From contig NC_135713.1 of the NCBI RefSeq assembly GCF_964656455.1, forward strand, positions 187,792,187-187,856,186: a stretch of 64,000 nt of DNA, in the 5' to 3' direction. Position 1 is the first letter of the stretch; every line of letters starts with the position of its first letter. The notes below the pieces were generated by a model. That model had not been told where the DNA came from. It did not search any database and saw nothing but the letters and a program-made list of their open reading frames with translations. Origin of the DNA: Halichoerus grypus (lineage: Eukaryota > Chordata > Mammalia > Carnivora > Phocidae). A program made the translations under genes and the position numbers. Of the stretch, positions 46,601-56,859 are shown in pieces.

Positions 46601-49600
46601 TTAAGTGCTCCATCCTCTAGAAATTTTAATAAGAGTATTGATATGTTTGCTTTTAATTCTTCCATTATAGTAAAAGTTCATTAGAAAATGTTTACCTAAA
46701 GAATGGGGTAAAAATGTACCATTTCCAACTGATAGGGTAACTTTTTTCAGGGTGAAGAAGGGGAATACAGTGAAGAGGAAAACTCCAAAGTAGAGCTGAA
46801 ATCAGAAGCCAATGATGCTGCTAATTCTTCAGCAAAAGAAGAGAAGGGAGAAGAAAAGCCTGACACCAAAGGCACTGTGACTGGAGAGAGGCAGAGTGGG
46901 GATGGACAGGTCAGTGTCCACCAAAGGCCTCCATTTTGGGGGTCAGATTAAGGGCTCTTAACCTTGGAGAGAATAAGGAGCCCTTTATCTGTCCTCTAGG
47001 AGAGCACAGAACCTGTGGAGAACAAAGTGGGTAAAAAGGGCCCTAAGCATTTGGATGATGATGAAGATCGGAAGAACCCAGCCTACATACCCCGGAAAGG
47101 GCTCTTCTTTGAGCATGATCTTCGAGGGCAAACACAGGAGGAGGAAGTCAGGTAACAGCCTCTTGTTGCTGCTATTTAGTACGTATTTAGTGCTTACTAT
47201 AGGCCAGGTGCTTTGCTGATTTACTGCTCACAGTACTTTAAGGTTATTATGATTATCCCTTTTGTACAAATGAGGAAAGTGAGGCTTAGAGTATTTGGTA
47301 ACTCTTGGTGGAGGAGCTGGGATCAGGACGCATGCTTCCATTGCCTTCCTTAGTCTGAGGCTCAAGCCTCTGGGACATGAAGTACTTGTGTAAGCTGCCT
47401 TATAGGCGAGAGATGTTTCCAGGGTGCCGGGTGGTTTGAAGTAAAGTCTTCTCCTCATTTCTGTGCCTGTTCTATTTGAGCCCAGCAGGCCCTGAGATGC
47501 TGTGATTCACTCTTGGTTTTGTATGATCTGTCTGGGAAGATGGGGAGACCAGTGAAGTTCCTACTGTTTCTCTGCCCATCCCTCTTTTTTTCCGTGAATA
47601 TTTTTACTTGGCAGAGTCTGCCAACCTAAGACACTTTTCCCTGGTTTTATCCAGACCCAAGGGGCGTCAGCGAAAGCTATGGAAGGATGAGGGTCGCTGG
47701 GAGCATGACAAGTTCCGGGAAGATGAACAAGCTCCAAAGTCCCGACAGGAGCTCATTGCTCTTTATGGCTATGACATCCGCTCAGCTCACAATCCTGATG
47801 ACATCAAACCCCGAAGAATCCGGAAACCCAGGTGAGAAAATTTTGGAGTTTACACTGTTATATTTGTAGAAAGAACTCTGCTTTTTAAAAAAACCATTCC
47901 AGCCTGTAATTCAGTGGATGAGATATGGGAAGTCTCCCTGACCCTGTTTATATCTCTAGTGGTCTCTTTTGTTATTTCTTTTCTTAAGACTTTTGCCATT
48001 CCATTTATTCAGGTTTGGGAGCCCTCCACAGAGAGATCCAAACTGGATTATTGAGCGGCCAAACAAGTCCCATCGCCACCAGGGTCCTGGGGGCACCCTA
48101 CCACCAAGGACATTTATCAACAGGAATGCTGCAGGGACTGGCCGAATGTCTGCTCCCAGGAATTACTCTCGATCTGGGGGCTTCAAGGAAGGTCGTGCTG
48201 GTTTTAGGCCTGTGGAGGCTGGTGGGCAGCACGGTGGCCGTTGTGGTGAGACTGTTAAACATGAAAACAGTTACCGATCACGGCGCCTAGAGCAGACTCC
48301 CGTGAGGGACCCATCTCCAGAAGCTGATGCTCAAGTGCTCGGCAGTCCCGAGAAGGAGGAGGCGGCCTCAGAGATACCAGCTGCTGCTCCCGATGCTGCA
48401 CCACCAGCCCCTGACAGGCCTGTTGAGAAGAAATCCTACTCCCGGGCAAGAAGAACCAGAATCAAAGCTGGAGATGCAGTCAAGGTTGCAGAGGAGGTGC
48501 CCCCCCCACCCGAAGGCCTGAACCCAGCACCTCAAGTCCCAGAAACGACCCCTCCTCCACCTGCTAAGACTGGAAACTGGGAGGCTCCAGTGGATTCTAC
48601 TACAAGTGGACTTGAGCAAGACGTGGCACAACTAAATATAGCAGAACAGAATTGGAGTCCAGGGCAGCCTTCGTTCCTGCAACCACGTGAGCTTCGGGGT
48701 GGGTACCTTAGGGTTAGTGACTGGCTTTTTTCCCTGTGCATCATTGGGTTTGTGGGCATGGGATTTAGGTCTCAGGGATATGGGGTCTGACAAATATCTT
48801 TGTTTTCATTAACTGAAAGAAGTGGATGGATTCATAGGTATATTCATCCGAAGACCTCAGAAGTTTTATGTTACCCAAGACTACCCCTACTACTTTGCCT
48901 ACTATTACCTGACTAGTCATCAGTATGGAGCTCCTGCATGCAGAATCTTTTACCCATTCTCTGTAGGAAAAGTTGAAAGAAGGTGGGCAGTGTTCTTATT
49001 ATATGAGCTAATGGTTAAATGTTTGAAGGCAGAAACTTATTTGAATTTGGATGAGAATTGTCTAGTCTATTTGAAAGGAAAGCCTAATTTCCTTAATGTA
49101 GAGCTAGACTGCCCAATAGAACTTTCTTTAGTATAAGAAGTTTTTGAATATTTGTAATGTGGCCAGAGTGACTGAGGGACTGAACTTTTAATTTTAATTA
49201 ATTGAAATTTAAATAAGCACTTGTGGCTACTGGATATCATGTTGAACAGCATAGTTCTAGAAACTAGGACCTATCTACCACCGATCTTGCCCATCCGTCT
49301 TTGTCTCCCTCCAGTCAGGTAAATCAGAGGATCTTTTCCTTAGTTTCTGAAATCTGTTTTGAACTTAAAGATTGGAAATCCTCATTTGGACTGAGAGTTT
49401 CAGCATCCTTCTCTGGTGTGCATGATTTTTGAATACCAAAAACCAGTGTAGCCTAAACTGGACCTGGAATTGATCTTTGGATGGAGGAGTATACCCTTCT
49501 ACTGGTATCTTACTACCATTGGAAGACAGTCTCTAAAATATCCTTTTTTTTTGTCCTGAGTCATTTTCAGCCAGAGGGGAGTATCTTCCCAAACTTCCAG

Positions 49601-52600
49601 CCTAGAACTCTGTGGCCAGGAATAATCAAGCAGATTCACAGAATGTCCAGTTGTTGTCCAGAAACTTTAGGGCTGAGATTTTTCAATATGTTTGATAATG
49701 GACTGTGCTGATTATAACCTCCCATGGATTCTGTACAGGAAGTATTTGGTGGGAAAATTGCATTTTCTCATTGAAGTCTTTTTTTTTTTTTTTTTTTTTG
49801 CTTCACATTCAAAGGCTTTATTGCTGTGTTAAGGTTGCAGAAAGTGGGTGCAAATTTCCAAATGCTGGTATTGACAGGAAGCAGAGATAGTTTAAAAGGA
49901 ATTTTGTCAGTTTAAAAGAAGAAGGCAGTTCCCTGTGTTGGATTCTTAAACTTGTCATTTTCTTGATGTTCTCTTTAGTCCCACTCGTATCTATCTGCTC
50001 TGTAGCCGTGACTTTTTTTGCTGTATCACAGGTATGCCCAACCACATACACATGGGAGCAGGACCTCCACCTCAGTTTAACCGGATGGAAGAAATGGTAC
50101 AGAAAGGGAAAGGGAGTAGTTGGGGGAGGGGCCTGCATGCAGCAGCTGTTCATTGTTTAAACTAAGATAAGGTCTTGGGAGTCAGTGTTCCATTGATTTA
50201 CCCATATTTCTTTTAATTTGGCTCTCCAGAAAGGGTAGCAAGGCCTAGGTTCAGATCTTGATGTTTCTCATTGGTTTTTCTAATTCATTTTGCAAATACT
50301 CTTTTCTTTCTTTCCTTTCTTTCCTTTCTTTTCTCTTTCTTTTTCTTTTCTTTCTTTTCTTTCTCTTCTTTCTTTTTTTCTTTCAGAGAAAGAGAGTGCA
50401 GGGCAGGGAGGGGAGTGGCACAGAGGGAGAAAGAGAACCTAAGCAGTTCTCCAGGCTCAGCTCAGCAGGAAGCCCGACACGGGACTCATTCTCATGACCT
50501 TGAGATCATGACCTGAGCCAAAATCAAGAGTTGGATGCTTAACTGACTGAGCCCAGGCACCCCTACTCTTTTTTTTCTTCCCTCACTTTTTTTTTTCCTT
50601 TATTTAAGTAATCTCTACACCCATGTGGGGCTCAAACTCACAACCCCAAGATGAAGAGTTGCACGCTTTTCTGACTGAGCCAGTCAGGCACCCCTCATTT
50701 TGCAAATACTGTTTAAACACGTGCCATGTACCAAGTGTGTGTTTTGCAGCACCTAAAGTAGGGTGGGACTTGATATGAGAGTCAGCCCTCTGGCAGTGTT
50801 TTTGCTCAGACCTCTTTATTTCAGGGTGTCCAGGGTGGGCGAGCCAAACGCTATTCATCTCAGCGGCAAAGACCTGTGCCAGAGCCCCCTGCTCCTCCTG
50901 TGCACATCAGTATCATGGAGGGACATTACTATGATCCACGTGAGTTTTCTCTTATTATTGGGGCACCTTTTTCGGCAGCGTGAAGTGAACTAAGAGACCA
51001 GCCTCTTGCCTCCTGGATTTCCCTTCTGACTTCTCACACTGGTTATCAAACATTGTCTGGCTGCTGTTTTCTTCACATGGAAAATTGACAGAGCATCTTT
51101 TAAAGGGTTTGGGGGACAAGGAGATTTGTCCATGTGATATGAAGAGTGAGGGTTTATGAGAGTCCCAATGTGATATCTTACAGTGCAGTTCCAGGGACCA
51201 ATCTATACCCATGGTGACAGCCCTGCCCCACTGCCTCCTCAGGGCATGATTGTGCAGCCAGAAATGCACCTTCCCCACCCAGGTAAGCTTTGCACCTCTG
51301 CTTGTATGCTTCCAGTACGTGAGGATATGTGTTGGGGGCTTCACAGACTCCATTCTCCTGAGCTCTGTGCTGCTTGCTCACAAGGCTAGCCACTCTGGCA
51401 GCTTGGGCAACAAACTCCTCTTGGGTCCATCCTGAGGACTTCCATCCTGAGTCTGTGCTGAGCAGGGCAGCCAAGCCATCCCATGGAAATGGTGCCATCC
51501 TCTATTTCAGTTTTTGTTTTCCTCTTCCTGTCCAGGTTTACATCCCCACCAGACACCGGCACCTCTGCCCAATCCGGGTCTCTATCCCCCACCAGTGTCC
51601 ATGTCTCCAGGACAGCCACCACCTCAGCAGTTGCTTGCTCCTACTTACTTTTCTGCTCCAGGCGTCATGAACTTTGGTAATCCCAGTTACCCTTATGCTC
51701 CAGGGGCACTGCCTCCCCCGCCGCCACCTCATCTGTATCCTAATACGCAGGTGAGATGGCTAATGAGCAGATTTTTCTAGGTATGCATCCTTTAAATCAG
51801 ACAAGGATGTGGTGTGGGGAGAATGCTTAAGGAATTTGAGAGAACATTTCAATGCCACTGATTTTGCATGTGGCGCCAGGATGCCTCTTGGTGGTCAGGA
51901 GCTGGAAATGCAGCTTATGTAATGCCCATCATCTATTTATTCTCTTCTGTTTCTTTTTTCTTTTTTAAAGATTTTATTTATTTGAGGGAGAGAGAGAGCG
52001 CACAAATGTGAGCAGGGGGGAGGAGCAGAGGGAGAAGCAGGCTCACGGGTTGATCCCAGGCTCCTGGGATCATGACCTGAGCTGAAAGCAGATGCTTAAC
52101 AGACTGAGCCACTCAGGCGCCCTCTTCTGTTTCTTTAATGGTGTTTCATTCAGGTGTTTTGGTATGTCTTAGGTGGCCGTCTCTGCCGTTTATTCAGTTG
52201 AATAAAGAAGCTGCATTATCCTTACCCCTCCCTGTACTGCTTAACTCCCAACAGTTGACACCATCTTGTATGTGAAGTGTCACCACTGAGCTCAGCCTCT
52301 TTGATTTTTCAGTTGATGGTAGGAATTAGAGAAAGCTAAGTAGTACTTTGAAGAAGTAGGAACCGGAACATAATTAGGATATAGTGAGGAAGAAATGAAT
52401 AATCACTTATTTTAAAGGGGGGCAGCTTAGAGATTTATACAATTCCTCAGTACTTTTATTTTTGTGCCTGAATAATGTTTCCTGTTCATTATAGTTTAGG
52501 TGAATGTATCCCTAACTTTTTCTTCTGCCTTATTGGGGTCCCAGGCCCCATCACAGGTATATGGAGGAGTGACCTACTATAACCCCGCCCAGCAGCAGGT

Positions 52601-52819
52601 GCAGCCAAAGCCCTCCCCACCCCGGAGGACTCCCCAGCCAGTCACCATCAAGCCCCCACCACCTGAGGTATGCGAGCTGCTTCCAACATCACTGGGCTTT
52701 CCTTTCCCCTAGAAGATTTCTCTCCTTTTCTGGGTGTGTCTCCATGGTTGGTTGGTTTTAATGACTGGTAACAAATTCTAACTTTGTTATTTCAGGTTGT
52801 AAGCAGGGGTTCCAGTTAA
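37624..52819 (+). CDS. CASC3: CASC3 (MLN51/Barentsz), exon junction complex core component
   Basis: Binds eIF4A3 and RNA in the exon junction complex; acts in mRNA localisation, translation and nonsense-mediated decay, and shuttles between nucleus and cytoplasm. Coding exons: 37624-37854, 38221-38248, 38586-38623, 46751-46909, 47000-47151, 47655-47831, 48013-48698, 50032-50096, 50825-50939, 51184-51282, 51536-51750, 52545-52667, 52796-52819. All GT-AG with consistent phases, giving 703 residues, the human length as I recall it. The start is MADRRRQRAS at 37624; the upstream in-frame ATG at 37519 lies in the 5' UTR. Gly/Ser-rich N-terminus, then an acidic stretch (GEEGEYSEEE). The SELOR eIF4A3-binding module is about residues 137-283, with YIPRKGLFFEHDLRG and KLWKDEGRWEHDKF. 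An Arg/Gly-rich middle follows, then a long Pro-rich tail ending VVSRGSS. Intact. Confidence 0.98.
38375..38480 (-). repeat. MIR-like fragment in CASC3 intron 2
   Basis: 'gtatgatcttgggcaaatcac' and 'gtttcccatttgtaaa' match the reverse orientation of MIR. Confidence 0.6.
39290..41100 (-). repeat. L2 remnant, antisense
   Basis: 'gtactaggcactggaataaaaga', 'tctgccctcctggaatttaca', 'gtattctaagcagaggaaac' and 'ttggattttattctaagg' follow the reverse complement of the L2 3' end in order. Possibly more than one fragment. Confidence 0.6.
41130..41285. repeat. hAT-type non-autonomous DNA transposon fragment
   Basis: Ends 'ctctgtccaata' and 'tatgggacagcaatgg' with internal 'gatgtggctatttaattaa', part of a palindromic mammalian MITE family. 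Related to the copy at 49105-49262. Confidence 0.55.
42159..42371 (-). repeat. CAN-SINE
   Basis: Antisense copy with a long poly(T). Flanked by ttgatttttgtttgtt at 42143-42158 and 42372-42387. Confidence 0.96.
42402..42590 (+). repeat. CAN-SINE
   Basis: Sense copy facing the previous one 30 nt away. Confidence 0.95.
42598..42691 (-). repeat. Older tRNA-related carnivoran SINE
   Basis: Antisense: 'aatgtgggcctcagactcag' through 'gccaggtgcccc'. Confidence 0.75.
42703..42916 (-). repeat. CAN-SINE
   Basis: Antisense copy flanked by taggtaggtttt at 42690-42701 and 42917-42928. Confidence 0.96.
42948..43148 (+). repeat. CAN-SINE
   Basis: Sense copy flanked by aaacagctttattgag on both sides, inserted at the edge of the L1 fragment. 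Confidence 0.96.
43724..43932 (-). repeat. CAN-SINE
   Basis: Antisense copy inside L1. Flanked by atggtaactgtgttt at 43708-43722 and from 43933. Confidence 0.95.
44511..44684 (+). repeat. CAN-SINE
   Basis: Sense copy inside L1. Flanked by agagttctatagtttt on both sides. Confidence 0.95.
44769..44957 (+). repeat. CAN-SINE
   Basis: Sense copy at the end of the L1 fragment, with AAATAAATAAATAAA and poly(A). Confidence 0.95.
45846..46048 (+). repeat. CAN-SINE
   Basis: Sense full-length copy. Flanked by copies of gaaatcatagtgtt. Confidence 0.96.
47172..47340 (+). repeat. MIR SINE in CASC3 intron 5
   Basis: 'tatttagtgcttactataggccaggtg' core, then 'caaatgaggaaagtgaggctta' and 'gaggagctgggatcagga' in MIR order. 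Confidence 0.75.
49105..49262. repeat. hAT-type non-autonomous DNA transposon
   Basis: Begins 'actgcccaatagaactttct', has 'gtggccagagtgactgaggga' and 'aattttaattaattgaaattt', and ends 'gaacagcatagttctag'. Same family as 41130-41285. Confidence 0.65.
49777..49960 (-). pseudogene. Retrocopy-like 3' end of an unidentified mRNA
   Basis: On the minus strand the segment ends with AATAAA (plus coordinates 49817-49822), then a 17-nt gap, then a run of 20 or more A. This is the layout of a reverse-transcribed polyadenylated mRNA, inserted antisense in CASC3 intron 7. The 5' limit is uncertain, a target duplication is at best short (CATTTTCT), and I do not recognise the source gene. Confidence 0.5.
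50302..50385. repeat. CTTT/TTTC-rich polypyrimidine tract
   Basis: About 80 nt of imperfect CTTT units in CASC3 intron 8, at the head of an antisense SINE (its former A-rich tail). Confidence 0.85.
50386..50573 (-). repeat. CAN-SINE, diverged
   Basis: Antisense copy. With the next SINE it is enclosed by copies of tcattttgcaaatact (about 50285-50300 and 50696-50711). Confidence 0.85.
50585..50694 (-). repeat. Older tRNA-related carnivoran SINE
   Basis: Antisense: 'aagtaatctctacacccatg', 'gggctcaaactcacaacccc', ending 'caggcacccc'. Confidence 0.85.
51964..52121 (-). repeat. CAN-SINE, 5' shortened
   Basis: Antisense copy in CASC3 intron 11. Flanked by ctcttctgtttcttt. Confidence 0.93.
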
Positions 52820-55035
52820 TAGGAGTTTCTAAAAAATTTAAATCAAACATATAAAAGTAAGTATATAATGTACTACCATTCTTATAAATTCTTAAAACTA
52901 ATGCTCATGCTTACTTGCTTAATAATCCCCTAATTAGTGCTTTAAGCTGTAATCATGAGATATCTTATGGGGAGGCTTATAGGAGTCTCAAAATTTGCCA
53001 GGTGCTTTGTTTTGGGAATGCACTAAGCAGGGTTGAAGCAGAAACCATTGTTAACTTGGCAGAATTTCATTTGGGAAGCTGCAAGGAAAAAATGCAGGAC
53101 GGTTTTTTTGTTTTGTTTTTGTTTTTGTTTTTTAAGGAAAGGGGAAATCTAAATTTGAGGTATTTGCAGCAGAGCCAATTTTAAAGGTCATGGAGAAAGA
53201 CCATGGGGGGTTTGTTGTTGTTTTGTTAGGGACTTTATTTTAAAACACATTATTTAGGAATGTGGCTTTTTGAAAACAGCTTGTAAATGCCCAGAAGGTC
53301 CATTAATGCTTTGCTGATTCTTCCCTTTTCCCCACCACTGTCAGAGAACCCAGGAAAGAAGAGAAATACAACTGGCTGTTTACTACCAGGAAGGCTTCAA
53401 AGATATAGGGTGGCTCCTACCAGCAAGCAGCTGAATGAGAAGGACCCCTGCCCTCCTCTGAGGACAGGCTCTGTTGGAGAAAGGGACAAACCAAGTGGAC
53501 TTCCTCCCATCTCCACTCTTTACTTGAGTTGGCTGTGCTCAGAGGAGCAGAGATCCAGTCAGCTCAAGCTTCTGGGTCTGCATCTAGAAGCCCCTGTCTT
53601 TTACTCTTCTTCACTTTTTCCTGGGAAATTCAAATGTCTTCTCCCAGGGAAGCTCCTTCCTGTTTGTTTTGTTTCCTAAGATGTTCGTTTTTAAAGCCTG
53701 GCTTGCTATTCTTAAATTAATATTCTTTTAGTTTCTTTCTCTCTCTGCCTTTAAATGAGACAGGTTCATTCTTCTGATTTTCTAGCTCCTCTGGTTTCCC
53801 TTTTGGATTTTCCCTGCATCCCAGATAATTGAAATTTTACCAGCCAGTTTTCCCCCACCAAGCCTGCAAAAAGGTGGCCTTTCATTTTTGGCTGGCCTTT
53901 GTTATTATATACTTGGCTTCTCTTAATTCCTCTAACCCTATGGAAGCAGAGCCGTCCACAGAGTGTCTCATTGCAGAGAAAAGCTCAAACTGGTAGGAGC
54001 CCTTCTTCTTGACTTCGGTTTTCAGGAATCTGAGCCTCCATCAGTCCCTGTACTGTGGTAGGCATCAGTCCTCTACTTGAGGGCAAAGTCTTTTACAGTG
54101 GGGAGAGGTGGCAAACCAGATGCTTTTGTGAGAAAGGGAAAGTGGAGTAAGCCTTTTCACCTTAGGGGTCTGTATTCACATAGTCCTCAGGGCTCAGTCT
54201 TTGAGGTAAGTGGAATTAGAGGGCCCTGCTTCTCTTCTTTCCATCCCACCTACCACGCCCCCTTCCCAGTTGCTGTGGACCAATGCATCTCTCTAGAGGC
54301 AGATACTGTCCAGCAAGCGGTCTGTCTTGTACTTTGCAGTTGCTCTTCTCCATGTTTTTCCTGCTACAAGTGTTTTAGATGTTACTACCTGATTTTCCCC
54401 AAGTTCTGCTCCTGTCCCTGCAAACAGAAGAAACCACATCTGGGCTTCAGGCCTAAGGAAACCAGTCACTTTTGGGGCAAGGGCTCCTCCCTCTTTTCCT
54501 CCCTATCCACAGCGCTGAACCACTCCCCTGCTGCCTCTGCAGAAGAGATTCCTATTGCTGCAGCACTTGTGTCTGCCAGGAGTAACTTGGCCACTGTCCC
54601 TGTCCTACAGAACCTGAGGGAGATGGTGGTGGCTGTCTCCCCAAGTAATGTCACTGTTTCTATTCCTTCTCTATAGCAGCTGATCTAACCACTCTTCAGT
54701 CACAGGTGTGGGGTGGGGAGTGGGGAGAGGCACTCAAGCTGTAAACCCCAAGGAGGAAATAACTAAGAGATTCTTCCAGGGGTGGCTGGTGGTTGTGCCT
54801 TTTGTAGGCTGTCCCCTTTGCCTTAAACCTGAAGATGTCTCCTCAAGCCTGTGGGCAGCATGCCCAGATTCCCAGACCTTAAGACACTGTGACAGTTGTC
54901 TCTGTTGGTCCACTGTGTTTCGTTGCAAGAATTTCTCCATGTGTGTTGTTGTTGTTTGTTACTATTTTAAAGGGTGCACATTTGTGATCAGCATTGTGAC
55001 TTGGAGATAATAAAATTTAGGCTGTAAACTTGGCT
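52820..55035 (+). other. CASC3: CASC3 3' UTR with a probable UTR intron
   Basis: After the TAA (52817-52819) the exon seems to end at 52856 with donor GTAAGT, and to resume at 53345 after a pyrimidine-rich acceptor (ccaccactgtcag). The downstream part resembles what I recall of the human CASC3 3' UTR. The last exon runs to an AATAAA at 55009-55014. The 199-residue open frame at 54077-54676 has no coding features. Confidence 0.65.
55009..55014 (+). terminator. CASC3: CASC3 polyadenylation signal
   Basis: AATAAA after a TGTGTTGTTGTTGTTT-rich segment. Best candidate for the CASC3 3' end. Confidence 0.7.
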
Positions 55036-55528
55036 CCTTTGCCAGTGTTTTGCATGAGTCTTGATTTGGGAGGGATAGGAGAGGACTTGCTGATTCCCCA
55101 GAGCCACAGTCACAACTCGAGCCAACTCAAGACGTGTGAAATGGAAGCCCTGAGAGGTGAGGAGCCCACAGGTGTGTCTGTACTCCCCGTTGGTTATCTT
55201 ACCCTAACGCCATTGCCATGTAGACCCAGGATACCATGCAGTCTCTTGGATTGGAAGTGTCAGGGACAGAAAAACTAATGAAACGGAGCTATCCTTGTTG
55301 CCTTTGTTAGTGTTTGGCAAGTGAGTTTTCCAGTGTAATGTGCCCCATGTCAGTACAACTGTACCAGGTCCTAGAAGAGGGGGAGGCACAGGTGGTTAGC
55401 TTTCTTGAAAAGTAAAGACACGCTGGCACTAAAGTACCAAGAACCACAGCCTAAGAGGAAGGCTTCTCTCGATCTTCATCAAGGTTAAGAGGAGCAATTG
55501 AGACCATCATCTGTGGTTTATGCTGCCA

Positions 55529-55542
55529 GTTACCAAGGCCAC
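55529..55542 (-). promoter_or_regulatory. RFX X-box-like motif (13 of 14)
   Basis: GTTACCAAGGCCAC differs by one base from the inverted copy at 56846. Confidence 0.4.
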
Positions 55543-55999
55543 TGGGCCCTTGATGTGCACAGGTCAGTTCCTAGCTTTGTTTTCTTCCAGATCCTGGGTG
55601 GGGTGGAAGTTTACTACAGAGGTTGATCTGGTGTGGGGGAGCAATTGAACTGAATGTGGAGCTGGTGGCATCTGTTCTTGGTTACCACAAATCCTTGTAC
55701 ATTGGGGGCATGGACATCATAGTATACCTTAAAATAGTTGCGACTCCCCCTGCATCCCTTGGTGCTGCTGCTTGAGCTCGCGGACCATGACTCTTAACCC
55801 CTATCCCTAATTCCTCTTCATGTCTATTTGCTTTCCTCCTCCCCCACAGGGTGATGGGTAACTATGAGCCTGATCTCCTGGGGTCATGCCAGCCAGTCTT
55901 GGGGGTAGGTTACTGGCAGGAGAAATGACTGTTATGATGCTTCCCCCTCACCCCTGCCTCTTGCTTCCCTGGTCCTGCAGTTAGATCCCATTGCTCTCT

Positions 56000-56013
56000 G
56001 TTGCCTTGGTAAC
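56000..56013 (+). promoter_or_regulatory. RFX X-box motif
   Basis: GTTGCCTTGGTAAC, a perfect fit to the RFX dimer consensus (GTNRCC, 0-3 nt, RGYAAC). Confidence 0.55.
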
Positions 56014-56357
56014 GAGCTCCGCAAGAAGAAACTCAAGCTCAGCAAAGCTCCCAGGTTGTCTGCCCTACCAGTCCGCCTCTTGGTGGGCAAAAAGGAAGTA
56101 CAAAGCGCAGACAGATCAGCCTTAGATAGCCTTGCCCCATCCCCTTCTAGGGTCTGGGCTCAAAGTTGTTTTGCCACCATCTCACAGTTGTTAATGATAC
56201 CACTCTTGATAATTCTTCCATGCCGCCTCCCCCCCCCCCCCGTGGGGTCAACGCACAGGCCTACTACCTTGTGGGCGATCCAGAACAGTAAGAACTTCAA
56301 ATCCTGAAGTTGTCTTCCAGCATTGGCAGCCCACTTGGGTTGGGTTGTCCCTCTGGG

Positions 56358-56627
56358 GCAGTGATCCTCAACCCTGGCTATTTGAATCACTTGGGGATCT
56401 TTTATGTGTCATCCTTGTGCAGGGACCAAGCTAATCTCTATATAGCTCCAATTTTAGTATATGTGCTGCTGAAGCGAGCACCACTTGGGGATCTTTTAAA
56501 AAATACCAGAAACCTTGGCCTTGCCTCAAAGATTTAATTGGTTTAGAGTGTGGCCTAGGCATCAGTATTTTTGAGAAGTTCCCCTGGATTCCAGTGTGCA
56601 CTTGGGGCAAGAACCACTGTTCTAGGA
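56358..56627. repeat. hAT-Charlie (MER5/MER58-like) MITE, split by a U6 retrocopy
   Basis: Starts 'gcagtgatcctcaaccctgg', continues 'tttgaatcacttggggatctttt', 'gatttaattggtttagagtg' and 'gcctaggcatcagtatttttg', and ends 'gcaagaaccactg'. The inverted ends fit a hAT MITE. Confidence 0.7.
56404..56481 (-). pseudogene. U6 snRNA retropseudogene, 3' truncated
   Basis: On the minus strand it starts GTGCTCGCTTCAGCAGCACA and continues through TATACTAAAATTGGA, TTAGCTTGG, CCCTGCACAAGGATGACAC, i.e. the U6 5' stem-loop, the ACAGAGA region (altered and with a short deletion) and most of the catalytic core. The 3' stem and T-tail are missing. Flanked by a perfect 16-nt duplication CACTTGGGGATCTTTT (56388-56403 and 56482-56497), consistent with L1-mediated insertion. 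Confidence 0.88.
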
Positions 56628-56845
56628 GGGCCATGACTCAGTGCTGGCTTTCCTTCCTGATTCAAGTCCTTGAACTTAGTCTCTGTCCAATATCCTTGAG
56701 TAGTTGCAGGGGTGCTGGGGTCTTACTCCCCAAGCTTTCAGTTTCCAGAAGTGTCTCTGCCTGTTTTATTTCCAGCCCCCACACCCTCCACACTCCCCAA
56801 TTCTTCCCCCTTCCTAACCGACAATCCCAAATCCTGCCCAGAGAG

Positions 56846-56859
56846 GTTACCAAGGCAAC
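56846..56859 (-). promoter_or_regulatory. RFX X-box motif, inverted copy
   Basis: GTTACCAAGGCAAC is the exact reverse complement of the motif at 56000-56013. The match extends to 16 nt as a GGTT...AACC frame. Confidence 0.55.

Larger units (their letters stand above)
38624..46750 (+). other. CASC3: CASC3 intron 3, repeat-rich 8.1-kb intron
   Basis: Separates a 38-nt exon from exon 4. Filled by an L2 remnant, a hAT fragment, an antisense L1 and nine SINEs in both orientations. No independent gene seen. Confidence 0.85.
48699..50031 (+). other. CASC3: CASC3 intron 7
   Basis: GT-AG intron. Holds a hAT-type fragment and a retrocopy-like segment that ends shortly before the exon 8 acceptor. Confidence 0.85.

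Noticed and set aside
49481..49711. Possible small gene in CASC3 intron 7
   Set aside because: A chance open frame, with neighbouring repeats and no features of its own.
54077..54676. 199-residue open frame after CASC3
   Set aside because: Lies in the CASC3 3' UTR, and no protein family is recognisable.
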